DNA of 64,000 nt from the NCBI RefSeq assembly GCF_000702545.1, contig NZ_JNIO01000008.1:1612001-1676000 (forward strand). The letters run 5' to 3'. A program made the position numbers and the translations under genes. How positions within the stretch are numbered: position 1 is the stretch's first letter; each line of letters opens with the position of its first letter. A model generated the notes under the pieces. It was not told the origin of the DNA. It worked only from the letters and a program-made list of their open reading frames with translations, and made no database searches. Shown in pieces: positions 43,174 to 50,975 of the stretch. This DNA is from Selenomonas sp. AB3002. Its GTDB lineage: Bacteria > Bacillota > Negativicutes > Selenomonadales > Selenomonadaceae.

Positions 43174-44322
43174 TCATGCTCTTTTGCGGTGCTTGAGCCT
43201 GTAGACATAAGCCAGCACTTCTGCCACAGCCTGGTAAAGTTCCTGGGGCACCGAGTCCCCGATTTCCGTGCTGGCAAAGAGTGCCCTGGCCAGCGGCTTG
43301 TTCTCCACCAGAGGCACGCCGGACTCCCGGCCTATCTCCTTGATGCGTTGGGCTACCAGATCCTGGCCTTTGGCAATGACTCTGGGGGCCACCATACCCT
43401 TATGATACTCAAGAGCTACTGCAAAATGAGTCGGGTTGGTGACAATCACATCTGCCTTGGGCACTTCCTGCATCATGCGGGCCATGGCCATCTGGCGCTG
43501 TTTCTGCTTGATCTTGCCCTTGATCTGGGGATCGCCTTCGGACTGCTTGAACTCATCCTTGACTTCCTGCTTGGTCATCTTGAGGTCCTGGGTGGTCTGC
43601 CATTTCTGATAAGCAAGGTCAAGCACGCCCAACACCAGGATAAGTCCACAGACCTTGAAAGCCATGTTGAAAATGATATCCGCAATCTGTCCCAGGCTGT
43701 TCTCCAGCCCGAAGAAGATAAATTGCGGCATGGACAGCACGTGGTCAACGAGCACCACATACAAGGCCGCACCAATGACAATGATCTTGAAAATAGACTT
43801 TACCATTTCCACCAAAGCCCGTTTGGAAAAAATCCTGCCAAAACCATTGATGGGATTCAGCTTGTCAAGTTTCGGCTCCATGGCCTCCGTGTTGAAGTGC
43901 AGCCCCACCTGAAAGAAGTTGATGCCAAGACCTATGAACATAATAGCCAGCATGATGGGAAAAGACGTCTTGGCCAGCAGTTCCACCATGCCCAAAAACA
44001 GCTGTATGACAGTCTCCGTATCCACCGTCTGGGCCGGATGTGACAGTATGTACTTGGTATATTCTGCAATGTTCAGGTAGATGGTATCCCAGAGGATCTT
44101 CAGCATGAAGAAGCCCATAAGCAGCACAAAAGCCGTATTTAGCTCCTGGCTCTTGCCCACCTGGCCTTTCTTGCGGGCATCCTCCCTCTTCTTGGCTGTA
44201 GGCTCCTCTGTCTTGTCCCCATCAGCAAAAAGCTGCAGGTCAAAGCGCCATTCCCTGTCATCTTCCAGATATGTGCGCCATTCCCTATTGCAGGGCCCGC
44301 AGGGCAATGCCGATATTGCCAT
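43174..44322 (-). CDS. flhB: Flagellar export gate protein FlhB
   Basis: The protein contains FDLQLFADGDKTEEPTAKKREDARKKGQVGKSQEL, four membrane helices and the autocleavage site NPTH in ADVIVTNPTHFAVALEYH. It switches export specificity from hook to filament, in concert with FliK. The start is unresolved. The given ATG (44322) has no ribosome site; TTG at 44307 and a CTG at 44268 are alternatives, and none of ATG/GTG/TTG lies between the fliR stop and ADGDKTEEP. Translation is probably coupled to fliR. A 12-base direct repeat (AGGGAATGGCGC) occurs twice, 30 bases apart, at this point. Confidence 0.9.
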   Translation of the reverse strand: MAISALPCGPCNREWRTYLEDDREWRFDLQLFADGDKTEEPTAKKREDARKKGQVGKSQELNTAFVLLMGFFMLKILWDTIYLNIAEYTKYILSHPAQTVDTETVIQLFLGMVELLAKTSFPIMLAIMFIGLGINFFQVGLHFNTEAMEPKLDKLNPINGFGRIFSKRALVEMVKSIFKIIVIGAALYVVLVDHVLSMPQFIFFGLENSLGQIADIIFNMAFKVCGLILVLGVLDLAYQKWQTTQDLKMTKQEVKDEFKQSEGDPQIKGKIKQKQRQMAMARMMQEVPKADVIVTNPTHFAVALEYHKGMVAPRVIAKGQDLVAQRIKEIGRESGVPLVENKPLARALFASTEIGDSVPQELYQAVAEVLAYVYRLKHRKRA

Positions 44323-45067
44323 ACATTTCATTGAACACCACATCCAAAAAAAGCACATAAAAAGGTATCAGCATCATCAGCATGGAAAGGCCAATCATGA
44401 TATGCATAGGCAGGCCCACCACGAAGATATTGAGCTGGGGCATGGTACGAGCCAATATCCCCAGTCCTGTATTAGTCAGCAGAATGGAAAAAGTCACGGG
44501 CATGGCAATCTTCATGCCCGTCAGGAAAATTCCTGCGGTAAAATCCAAAATTATAATCGGCAGCGACATGCTGGCATCCATGGTCAGGAGCGGCACCCGA
44601 TGAAAGCTTTCCACCAGGGAGGCAATCACCATGTGATGGCCATTAGTCACCAGAAAGATGATTACGCTCAGATTATAAAGAAAACTTCCGATAAGCGGAA
44701 TCTGCTGACCGGAAGTTGGATCCATAACGTTTACTATAGCAAACCCCACCTGCATATCCATGATTTTTCCGCCCATGTTAATGGCAGAAAAGCCTATATA
44801 GGCCACAAAGCCTATCAGCCAGCCAACGAACATCTCCCCCAGCACTGCCAAAACATACATGGCCACAGTGGCAGGCGGTTCCACAATGCCCAGCTTGTCC
44901 ACTACAGGAAAAAGCACCAGGGCAAAGGCAAAAGAAGTGCCGGCCCTGAAGTAAATGGGCACGTTCATGCTGCCGAAAAAGGGAGAAATCATGAAAATCC
45001 CTGTAATCCTCGTGAGAAGCAGCAGGAATATTGCTGCATGCTCATGGTAAATCTCAAAGAAATCCAT
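44285..45067 (-). CDS. fliR: Flagellar export gate protein FliR
   Basis: The 260-residue membrane protein has about six helices, with FliR features such as LLLTRITGIFMISPFFGSMNVPIYFRAGTSFAFALVLFP and GKIMDMQVGFAIVNVMDPTSGQQIPLIGSF. It forms the core of the export gate with FliP and FliQ. Its end overlaps the presumed start of flhB. Confidence 0.96.
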   Translation of the reverse strand: MDFFEIYHEHAAIFLLLLTRITGIFMISPFFGSMNVPIYFRAGTSFAFALVLFPVVDKLGIVEPPATVAMYVLAVLGEMFVGWLIGFVAYIGFSAINMGGKIMDMQVGFAIVNVMDPTSGQQIPLIGSFLYNLSVIIFLVTNGHHMVIASLVESFHRVPLLTMDASMSLPIIILDFTAGIFLTGMKIAMPVTFSILLTNTGLGILARTMPQLNIFVVGLPMHIMIGLSMLMMLIPFYVLFLDVVFNEMYGNIGIALRALQ

Positions 45068-45090
45068 CTCACCTTACCCCTTCCGCAGCC

Positions 45091-45360
45091 TCAGCCGATG
45101 TAAAAAGGCAGGTTGACAAAGATATTGGTGACAAATTCCACCATGATGCGCAGCATCCAGGGACCAAAAATAAGAATAGCCACAAACACTGCCACAATCT
45201 TTGGGATAAAGGCCAAAGTCTGCTCCTGAATGGAGGTAGTGGCCTGAAAGACGCTGACCATAAGGCCGACAATAAGTCCCAATCCCAGCATGGGAGCTGC
45301 CACGATGAGAACGACCATCAAAGCCTGCTGTGCAAGCTGGATAACCAAATCCCCGGACAT
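45091..45360 (-). CDS. fliQ: Flagellar export gate protein FliQ
   Basis: The 89-residue protein has two membrane helices and the typical sequence VLIVAAPMLGLGLIVGLMVSVFQATTSIQEQTLAFIPKIVAVFVAI. The gate contains four copies. It lies between fliP and fliR. Confidence 0.97.
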   Translation of the reverse strand: MSGDLVIQLAQQALMVVLIVAAPMLGLGLIVGLMVSVFQATTSIQEQTLAFIPKIVAVFVAILIFGPWMLRIMVEFVTNIFVNLPFYIG

Positions 45361-45372
45361 ATCGCTCCCCCC

Positions 45373-46134
45373 TTACTTGAAGCTCATGATAAGAGACTGG
45401 ATCAGGAGATGCCAGCCATCCACCATGACAAAAAGCAAAATCTTGAAAGGCAGCGAAATCATCACTGGCGGCAGCATCATCATGCCCATGGACATGAGGG
45501 TACTGGCCACTATCATGTCAATGACAATGAAGGGAATGTAAATCATGAAGCCCATCTGGAAAGCCGTTTTCAGCTCGCTGATGATAAAGGCGGGAATCAG
45601 GGTGAAGGTCGATACATCATCCTGTGAATCAGGACGCGGTGCATCAGCCAGGTTCACAAACAGGGCCAGGTCTGCCTCCCTGGTCTGCTTGAACATGAAT
45701 ACCCGCATGGGCTCCACTACATTCTGCAAAGCCTCTTCCTGGGTAATCTGCCCCGCCAGATATGGCTGCAGCCCCTGCTCATTAGCCTCTCCCCAATAGG
45801 GAGCCATGATATAAAAAGTCAAAAACAGAGACAAAGCAATGACCACCTGATTAGGCGGAACATTCTGGGTGGACAGGGCATTGCGGAGGAAACCTATGAC
45901 CACTACAATCCTCACAAAGGAAGTAGTCATCATGAGAATTGCAGGTGCCAACGAAACAATGGTCAGCACTGCCATGACCTGCAGGGTAACAGCCACATCC
46001 TGAGGACTGTCAGAGGTACCCAGGCCGATATTCACGCTGGGCAGAGGTGCCGCCAATGCTTCAACGGGCTGTCCCAGGATCAGGACCAGTCCCCCAAGCA
46101 ATCCCAAGGCCTTCAGGCCTCTCACATCTCCCAC
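45373..46134 (-). CDS. fliP: Flagellar export gate protein FliP
   Basis: The 253-residue protein has a cleavable signal peptide (about 1-28) and the core VMAVLTIVSLAPAILMMTTSFVRIVVVIGFLRNALSTQNVPPNQVVIALSLFLTFYIM. The C-terminal segment is FQMGFMIYIPFIVIDMIVASTLMSMGMMMLPPVMISLPFKILLFVMVDGW. Five copies form the gate channel. Confidence 0.97.
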   Translation of the reverse strand: MGDVRGLKALGLLGGLVLILGQPVEALAAPLPSVNIGLGTSDSPQDVAVTLQVMAVLTIVSLAPAILMMTTSFVRIVVVIGFLRNALSTQNVPPNQVVIALSLFLTFYIMAPYWGEANEQGLQPYLAGQITQEEALQNVVEPMRVFMFKQTREADLALFVNLADAPRPDSQDDVSTFTLIPAFIISELKTAFQMGFMIYIPFIVIDMIVASTLMSMGMMMLPPVMISLPFKILLFVMVDGWHLLIQSLIMSFK

Positions 46135-46161
46135 CCCCAGCTTTTACTAGATATAAGTGCA

Positions 46162-46683
46162 TCATTTGCGAAGGAAAGGCGGTATCTTCTGTGCCAGTCC
46201 CGACAGGGAACCCAGTTGCTGGGAGAACATATCCCCGGACAGGCTTATGTCTGAATCCATCCGGCGAAGTTTTTCTATCTCTTCCGAATCTGTGATTTCC
46301 CTGAGAAGGGTTATCTCATGCTCCGTAACCCCCAGGAGCAGGAAATATCCTGCCACTTCCACAATGCAGACTGACCTGCCCGGCCCCAGAGGCAGATGGG
46401 TCACGATGCGCCCTGCGGAAGTCTTCACAGGCTTCCCAAAATGACCGCCCAGAAATCTGGCTGCCAGATACGCCATACCCACCACGAAGGCAAAAATAAC
46501 AAAGAGGCTGACCAGATAAGCAGCGGTAGACCACCAAGACATCGCTGCCGGCTGCGGGATACTGGTGTCGTAACCGGACAGATACCCCCCCTGAGCAGCC
46601 TCCTCGGCTGCCAGGGCAGGCTCCGTCGCAGCTGCGAACAGCAGCCCCGCCAAACACGCCAGCACATAATATCTCTTGCCCAT
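46162..46683 (-). CDS. fliO: Flagellar biosynthesis protein FliO (FliZ-like)
   Basis: The 173-residue protein has a signal peptide (residues 1-25), a membrane helix (AYLVSLFVIFAFVVGMAYLAARFLG) and a cytoplasmic part with LGPGRSVCIVEVAGYFLLLGVTEHEITLLREI. FliO stabilises FliP during gate assembly. Its ATG overlaps the cheY stop by one base (TGATG). Confidence 0.9.
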   Translation of the reverse strand: MGKRYYVLACLAGLLFAAATEPALAAEEAAQGGYLSGYDTSIPQPAAMSWWSTAAYLVSLFVIFAFVVGMAYLAARFLGGHFGKPVKTSAGRIVTHLPLGPGRSVCIVEVAGYFLLLGVTEHEITLLREITDSEEIEKLRRMDSDISLSGDMFSQQLGSLSGLAQKIPPFLRK

Positions 46684-47045
46684 CAGCCCACTGCTTTGCG
46701 GACAGCCTCCAAAACGCGGTCAGCCTGGAACGGCTTGACAATGAAGTCACGCGCACCAGCCTGAATAGCCTCGATAACCATGGCCTGCTGGCCCATTGCA
46801 CTGCACATGACAATCTTCGCGTTGGGGTCAACCTTTTTGATTTCCTTGACAGCGCTGATGCCGTCCATTTCAGGCATCGTGATGTCCATGGTAACAAGAT
46901 CCGGCTTCAGTTCCTGGTATTTCTCCAAGGCCTTCATGCCGTTCTCGGCCTCGCCGACGACCTCATAGCCATTCTTAGACAAAATGTCCTTGACCATCAT
47001 TCTCATGAATGCTGCGTCATCAACGACCAATACTCTTACTGCCAT
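46683..47045 (-). CDS. cheY: Chemotaxis response regulator CheY
   Basis: The 120-residue single receiver domain has Asp9/Asp10, phospho-Asp54 in VTMDITMPEMDG, a serine switch residue in VMCSAMG and lysine in FIVKPFQ. CheY-P binds FliM/FliY and changes rotation. A consensus promoter lies about 55 bases upstream. A GGAGAG site precedes the ATG. Confidence 0.97.
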   Translation of the reverse strand: MAVRVLVVDDAAFMRMMVKDILSKNGYEVVGEAENGMKALEKYQELKPDLVTMDITMPEMDGISAVKEIKKVDPNAKIVMCSAMGQQAMVIEAIQAGARDFIVKPFQADRVLEAVRKAVG

Positions 47046-47099
47046 GTTTCATCTCTCCTCACCTTAAAAGAAACTTGGATGTACTTCAAAGCTAGTTTA

Positions 47100-47128
47100 A
47101 TTATATAGGAAATTCTGCCTTTAGACAA
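47100..47128 (-). promoter_or_regulatory. Internal promoter upstream of cheY
   Basis: On the minus strand TTGTCT (47128-47123), a 17-base spacer and a perfect TATAAT (47105-47100). It lies in the 116-base fliY-cheY gap and would let cheY-fliO-fliP and following genes be expressed apart from the upstream genes. Confidence 0.65.
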
Positions 47129-47161
47129 GGGTCTATCCAAGCCGCACTGCCCTCACGGGGC

Positions 47162-48442
47162 TTACTGCAGCTTGGCCGCCCTCTCAGCAGGACTTGCTAT
47201 CTCTGTGATGCGGACACCGAAATTCTCATCGATGACCACCACTTCCCCTTTGGCCAGGAACTTGCCGTTGACCTGGATGTCCACCGGCTCACCAGCCAGC
47301 TTGTCCAGCTCCACAATGGAACCGTTGGTAAGTTCCAGCACCTCTTTGATGGACTTGTGGGTCCTGCCCAGCTCAACCGTCACCTTCAGGGGCACATCCA
47401 GGATAAGGCCGATATTGGCATCATTTACCTGCACAGGCTCCATATTGAGAGGCACAAAGGCCGCTGGCTGCACTGGCACATTGGCCGCCATCTGCTGCTG
47501 GGACATCATGGGAGCGCCATAACCGTAGCCATAACCTCCGCCAGGAGGCATCCCACCGGGTGCCATAGGCGGTGGTGCCGCTGCCATAGCAGGCGGAGCT
47601 GCTGCCATAGGCGGTGGTGCTGCCGCCGGAGGCGGAGCTGCTGCCGGGGCAGCTGGCGGCGGTGGAGCAGGTGCCGGCGCAGGTGCCGGATCCACGTTGG
47701 CCTCGCCATTCATCAGCGACTCTACCATTTCCTTTGCCACATGAACAGGCAGGATCTGCATGATTTCACTATCTATGAGACCATCCACTTCCATGCGGAA
47801 GGAAATGCGCACGATGGGGTCATCGTTGCCGATGATTTCCGTGACCTTGTCCTCCGCCCCCAAATCGATAAGATTCACCTTAGGTGGCGAAATATCAATC
47901 TTCTTGTTGAACATGGAGGACAGCGACGTGGCCACAGTACCCATCATCTGGTTCATGGACTCGCCCACGGCACTCATCTGTATCTCACCGATATTGGTGT
48001 CAGGATTGGTGCCATCGCCTCCCATCATGAGATCTGCTATGATGGCAGCGTCCTGGGCCTGGATAGCCAGCACATTGTTGCCATCAATGCCTATGGTGTA
48101 GCCCACCTCCACAATGAGGTAGGGCATGGGATAATGTTCCTTGATGAGGCTCATGGTGGACACGGACACCGTAGGTGTGGTGATGTTCACCTTGTGGCCC
48201 AGCAGCACCGAAAGGGTGGTAGCTGCACTGCCCATGGAGATATTGCCTATCTCCCCCAAAGCGTCTTTCTCTATATCTGACAGCACATCTGCGAACTGAG
48301 ATGAATCATCAGACCCTGCCTCTGCTGGTCCGCCGCCTCCATCTGCCGACTCTCCCGCTGGTGCATCATCGCCTCCTGCCGGTGGCAAGCCGCCGTTCAA
48401 GAGAGCATCTATTTCCTCTTGCGAGATCATATCGTCACTCAT
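47162..48442 (-). CDS. fliY: Flagellar motor switch phosphatase FliY (FliN-CheC fusion)
   Basis: The 426-residue protein has an N-terminal FliM-like CheY-binding peptide (MISQEEIDALLNG), a CheC-type domain with DALGEIGNISMGSAATTLSVLLG and ESMNQMMGTVATSLS, a long Ala-Pro-Met linker (about 245-330) and a C-terminal SpoA/FliN domain (LILDVPLKVTVELGRTHKSIKEVLELTNGSIVELDKLAGEPVDIQVNGKFLAKGEVVVIDENFGVRI). It sits in the switch C-ring and dephosphorylates CheY-P. ATG at 48442 overlaps the fliM stop (ATGAGTGA). Confidence 0.96.
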   Translation of the reverse strand: MSDDMISQEEIDALLNGGLPPAGGDDAPAGESADGGGGPAEAGSDDSSQFADVLSDIEKDALGEIGNISMGSAATTLSVLLGHKVNITTPTVSVSTMSLIKEHYPMPYLIVEVGYTIGIDGNNVLAIQAQDAAIIADLMMGGDGTNPDTNIGEIQMSAVGESMNQMMGTVATSLSSMFNKKIDISPPKVNLIDLGAEDKVTEIIGNDDPIVRISFRMEVDGLIDSEIMQILPVHVAKEMVESLMNGEANVDPAPAPAPAPPPPAAPAAAPPPAAAPPPMAAAPPAMAAAPPPMAPGGMPPGGGYGYGYGAPMMSQQQMAANVPVQPAAFVPLNMEPVQVNDANIGLILDVPLKVTVELGRTHKSIKEVLELTNGSIVELDKLAGEPVDIQVNGKFLAKGEVVVIDENFGVRITEIASPAERAAKLQ

Positions 48443-49457
48443 TGGCTTCTTCATCTCCTTCGTTCAGGATCTCATCTTCATTGAGTATCCTGGTAATTTG
48501 TACCGCCATCTTCTTGCCTGAAGTTCCCGGGCGACAGAAGAACTTGGCCTTGCGGCCTATCCTGCATTTGAGTTCATCATCCACCTTGGTATCAAGCTGG
48601 AGTACGTCCCCAAACCCCAGGGTAAGGAATTCATTGATGGTAATGTTGATATCTCCCATTTCCACCAGGAAGGGCACCCTGGTTCTCTCAATCTTCCGCT
48701 GGAGGATTTTCACCTGTTCCGGGTCATCATCCTTGGAAACCGAGGATGCTACCCAGAAAGTAGTTGTGAGCTTGGACATGACAGGTTCCAATACCAGGTA
48801 GGGTATGCAGATATTCATCATGCCCTCTACCTCCCCCACCTTCATCTGAATGGTGACGATAACCACCATATCGCTGGGGGGCACAATCTGGGTGAACTGG
48901 GGATTGGACTCAGTGGCCTCAAGACTGGGATAGAACTCCACCACATTGGCCCAAGCTTCCTTCAGATGGGCTGTGGCCTTCTCCACGAAGCGCCTCATGA
49001 CAGCTTCCTCTATCTCAGTGAGAACACGGGTTTTGATGCCGCTCTTGCCCTCACCGCCAAAGACCCTGTCTATGAAAGCAAAGGCTATTTCCGTGTTCAC
49101 CTCCATGATGATGTTGCCCTTCAGGGGCGGCACCGCCAGGATGCTGATCACCGAAGGATTGGCCAGGGACTGGACAAATTCCTGGTAGGTCAGCTGCTCC
49201 ACCGAAGCCACTTCCACATTCACAATGGTGCGAAGATGGGTGGAGAGATAGGTATTAAGAAGCCTTGAGAAACTCTCATGCAGCATGAACAGAGTGCGAA
49301 TCTGATCCTTGGAAAATTTATCCGGACGCTTGAAGTCATAAGACTTGACTTTTTTCTGTTCTTCGTCTGCCTTGACCTCTTCCGCAGATACTGAACCGTC
49401 CGACAAAGCGGACAGCAGTTTGTCTATCTCGGATTGGGAAAGTACATCTTCTGCCAA
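48435..49457 (-). CDS. fliM: Flagellar motor switch protein FliM
   Basis: The 340-residue protein has the CheY-binding N-terminal peptide LSQSEIDKLLSAL, a CheC-like middle domain (TLFMLHESFSRLLNTYLSTHLRTIVNVEVASVEQLTYQEFVQSL) and a C-terminal SpoA domain (RVPFLVEMGDINITINEFLTLGFGDVLQLDTKVDDELKCRIGRKAKF). It forms the C-ring with FliG and FliY. Confidence 0.97.
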   Translation of the reverse strand: MAEDVLSQSEIDKLLSALSDGSVSAEEVKADEEQKKVKSYDFKRPDKFSKDQIRTLFMLHESFSRLLNTYLSTHLRTIVNVEVASVEQLTYQEFVQSLANPSVISILAVPPLKGNIIMEVNTEIAFAFIDRVFGGEGKSGIKTRVLTEIEEAVMRRFVEKATAHLKEAWANVVEFYPSLEATESNPQFTQIVPPSDMVVIVTIQMKVGEVEGMMNICIPYLVLEPVMSKLTTTFWVASSVSKDDDPEQVKILQRKIERTRVPFLVEMGDINITINEFLTLGFGDVLQLDTKVDDELKCRIGRKAKFFCRPGTSGKKMAVQITRILNEDEILNEGDEEANE

Positions 49458-49491
49458 TCTTCGCCCTCCTTCCTGCTTTATTTAAGTCAGG

Positions 49492-49995
49492 TCACTGGAG
49501 CAGGAAGCTAGTTATATAGACATCATACACAGAACCTTGCCCTAAACGCTCATTGAGCTCGTCCTTCAGCTTCTTCTTCAGTTCATCCTGCTTGGCAGCG
49601 TCAAACTCATCAAGTTTGGCACTTCTGAGCATCTGCATAGTGGTATCAAGAATCTTGGTCTCAGCCATAGGCTGGAGGACTCCCTCCACGATATTATCCT
49701 TCTTGCCAGGATTCATTTCCAGCACGATGCTGGCCTTGAGGAACTTGCCAGCCTTCTGGCCGCCTACATTTACAAGAATTCCCTCCTTGGCATCTCCCAG
49801 TTTGATGAAGACTCCCGGGTCATGGTGCTCATTGACTGACTCAGTCTGGGGATTGGACATCATCTTCGTAGTCACGAAGAAGGAAATGCCACCTGCCAGC
49901 ACAAGGCCTACCAGCACAAGCACTACGACCAATATGATGGGAGATTTCTTTTTTTCTTCTGGCGCAGCTTCTTGTTCTTTTTCTTCGTCAGCCAT
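49492..49995 (-). CDS. fliL: Flagellar basal body-associated protein FliL
   Basis: The 167-residue protein has a single membrane helix (about 18-40) after a charged N-terminus and the FliL periplasmic domain ending DELNERLGQGSVYDVYITSFLLQ. It supports stator function. It follows flbD in transcription. Confidence 0.93.
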   Translation of the reverse strand: MADEEKEQEAAPEEKKKSPIILVVVLVLVGLVLAGGISFFVTTKMMSNPQTESVNEHHDPGVFIKLGDAKEGILVNVGGQKAGKFLKASIVLEMNPGKKDNIVEGVLQPMAETKILDTTMQMLRSAKLDEFDAAKQDELKKKLKDELNERLGQGSVYDVYITSFLLQ

Positions 49996-50033
49996 TTATA
50001 AATCCCTCCATTTGAGCACAGCCTGAATATCCA

Positions 50034-50231
50034 TTAGAATTTAAGCGCCTTGCGATACTTCATCACCCGGCGGACGATTTCGTCCATGGGCTCCTCCACA
50101 ATCAGCTTCTTGCCGTTTAGAAGGGTGATGACTGTGTCCGGCGTCTCTTCCACAGTTTCTATTATTTCGGCATTGAGTACAAATTCTCCTTTTTTATTTG
50201 TCTGGGAATTAAATCTTGTGAGTTTTATCAT
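50034..50231 (-). CDS. flbD: FlbD/SwrD family protein
   Basis: The 65-residue protein (MIKLTRFN, FVLNAEIIETVEETPDTVITLLNGKKLIVEEPMDEIVRRVMKYR) belongs to the small family that raises flagellar motor torque in Bacillus (SwrD). ATG at 50231 has GGGGG eight bases upstream; the longer frame to 50264 is not needed. It lies between flgD and fliL. The expected flgE is missing from the gap upstream. Confidence 0.9.
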   Translation of the reverse strand: MIKLTRFNSQTNKKGEFVLNAEIIETVEETPDTVITLLNGKKLIVEEPMDEIVRRVMKYRKALKF

Positions 50232-50366
50232 TTTTTGCATCCCCCTGACTTTAAGCAATCCCACTGCTCTCCTAAAAGCCCCCTGAGGCTCCTCAGAAAT
50301 GCTCTTGTCCTGTACTTTTCGTCATAAGCAGGCCATTTCCCTTTTTTTCTTCTCATTTTTCCCATG

Positions 50367-50405
50367 AAAAAAAGGCAGCCGGCTCTTGCGAGCCGAAAAA
50401 CTGCC
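50367..50405 (-). terminator. Terminator after flgD
   Basis: On the minus strand GGCAG...CGGCTC-GCAA-GAGCCG...CTGCC is followed by seven Ts. It lies 22 bases after the flgD stop and would split the fla/che operon between flgD and flbD. No convincing promoter was found in the remaining 135 bases before flbD. Confidence 0.85.
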
Positions 50406-50427
50406 CTGCGACCATCTAAAAACCTAG

Positions 50428-50961
50428 TCAGCCGTCACTTGCTGCTGCCCCCGCCCCTATGCGGGTAATATCGCCTACCTTCACCTGATAGGTCTTGCCG
50501 CCTTCTTCGGCAATGATGGTGGGACTGCCATCGGAAATGCTGACCCCCGTGACTTTCCCCTCATGCTTCACGGAATCTACCCTCAGATTGCCTTCCTCAT
50601 CTGTATAGCTGGTAGACTCGCTCCACTGCAAGTCCTGACCAATCATGTGGCTAAGCTGTCCCACCAGCACAGAAGTATCGATATTGCCCACCAGCTTGGA
50701 AACTTCAGACAGTCCGTCTGACACATTGGTCATCTGCTCAAGGGCAGAGAACTGAGCCAGCTGGGCCAGGTATTCACCGTTATCCTGTGGATCCAGGGGA
50801 TCCTGATACTGCATCTGGGTTACCAGAAGCTGCAAGAAAGCATCCTTGCCCAAAGCAGAGTTATCCTTAACGGTCTTTGCTGCCTTCTCAGCTGCATATT
50901 TGGCGGCGTCATAAGTTATGCCATCCACGGTAATGGTATTGAGCGCTGTTGAATCCGACAT
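50428..50961 (-). CDS. flgD: Flagellar hook assembly scaffold FlgD
   Basis: The 177-residue protein contains the FlgD N-terminal signature LGKDAFLQLLVTQMQYQDPLDPQDNGEYLAQLAQFSALEQM. It caps the growing hook for FlgE polymerisation. It ends with a short Tudor-like beta domain. A terminator follows in place of flgE. Confidence 0.95.
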   Translation of the reverse strand: MSDSTALNTITVDGITYDAAKYAAEKAAKTVKDNSALGKDAFLQLLVTQMQYQDPLDPQDNGEYLAQLAQFSALEQMTNVSDGLSEVSKLVGNIDTSVLVGQLSHMIGQDLQWSESTSYTDEEGNLRVDSVKHEGKVTGVSISDGSPTIIAEEGGKTYQVKVGDITRIGAGAAASDG

Positions 50962-50975
50962 AATATCCCTCTTCT

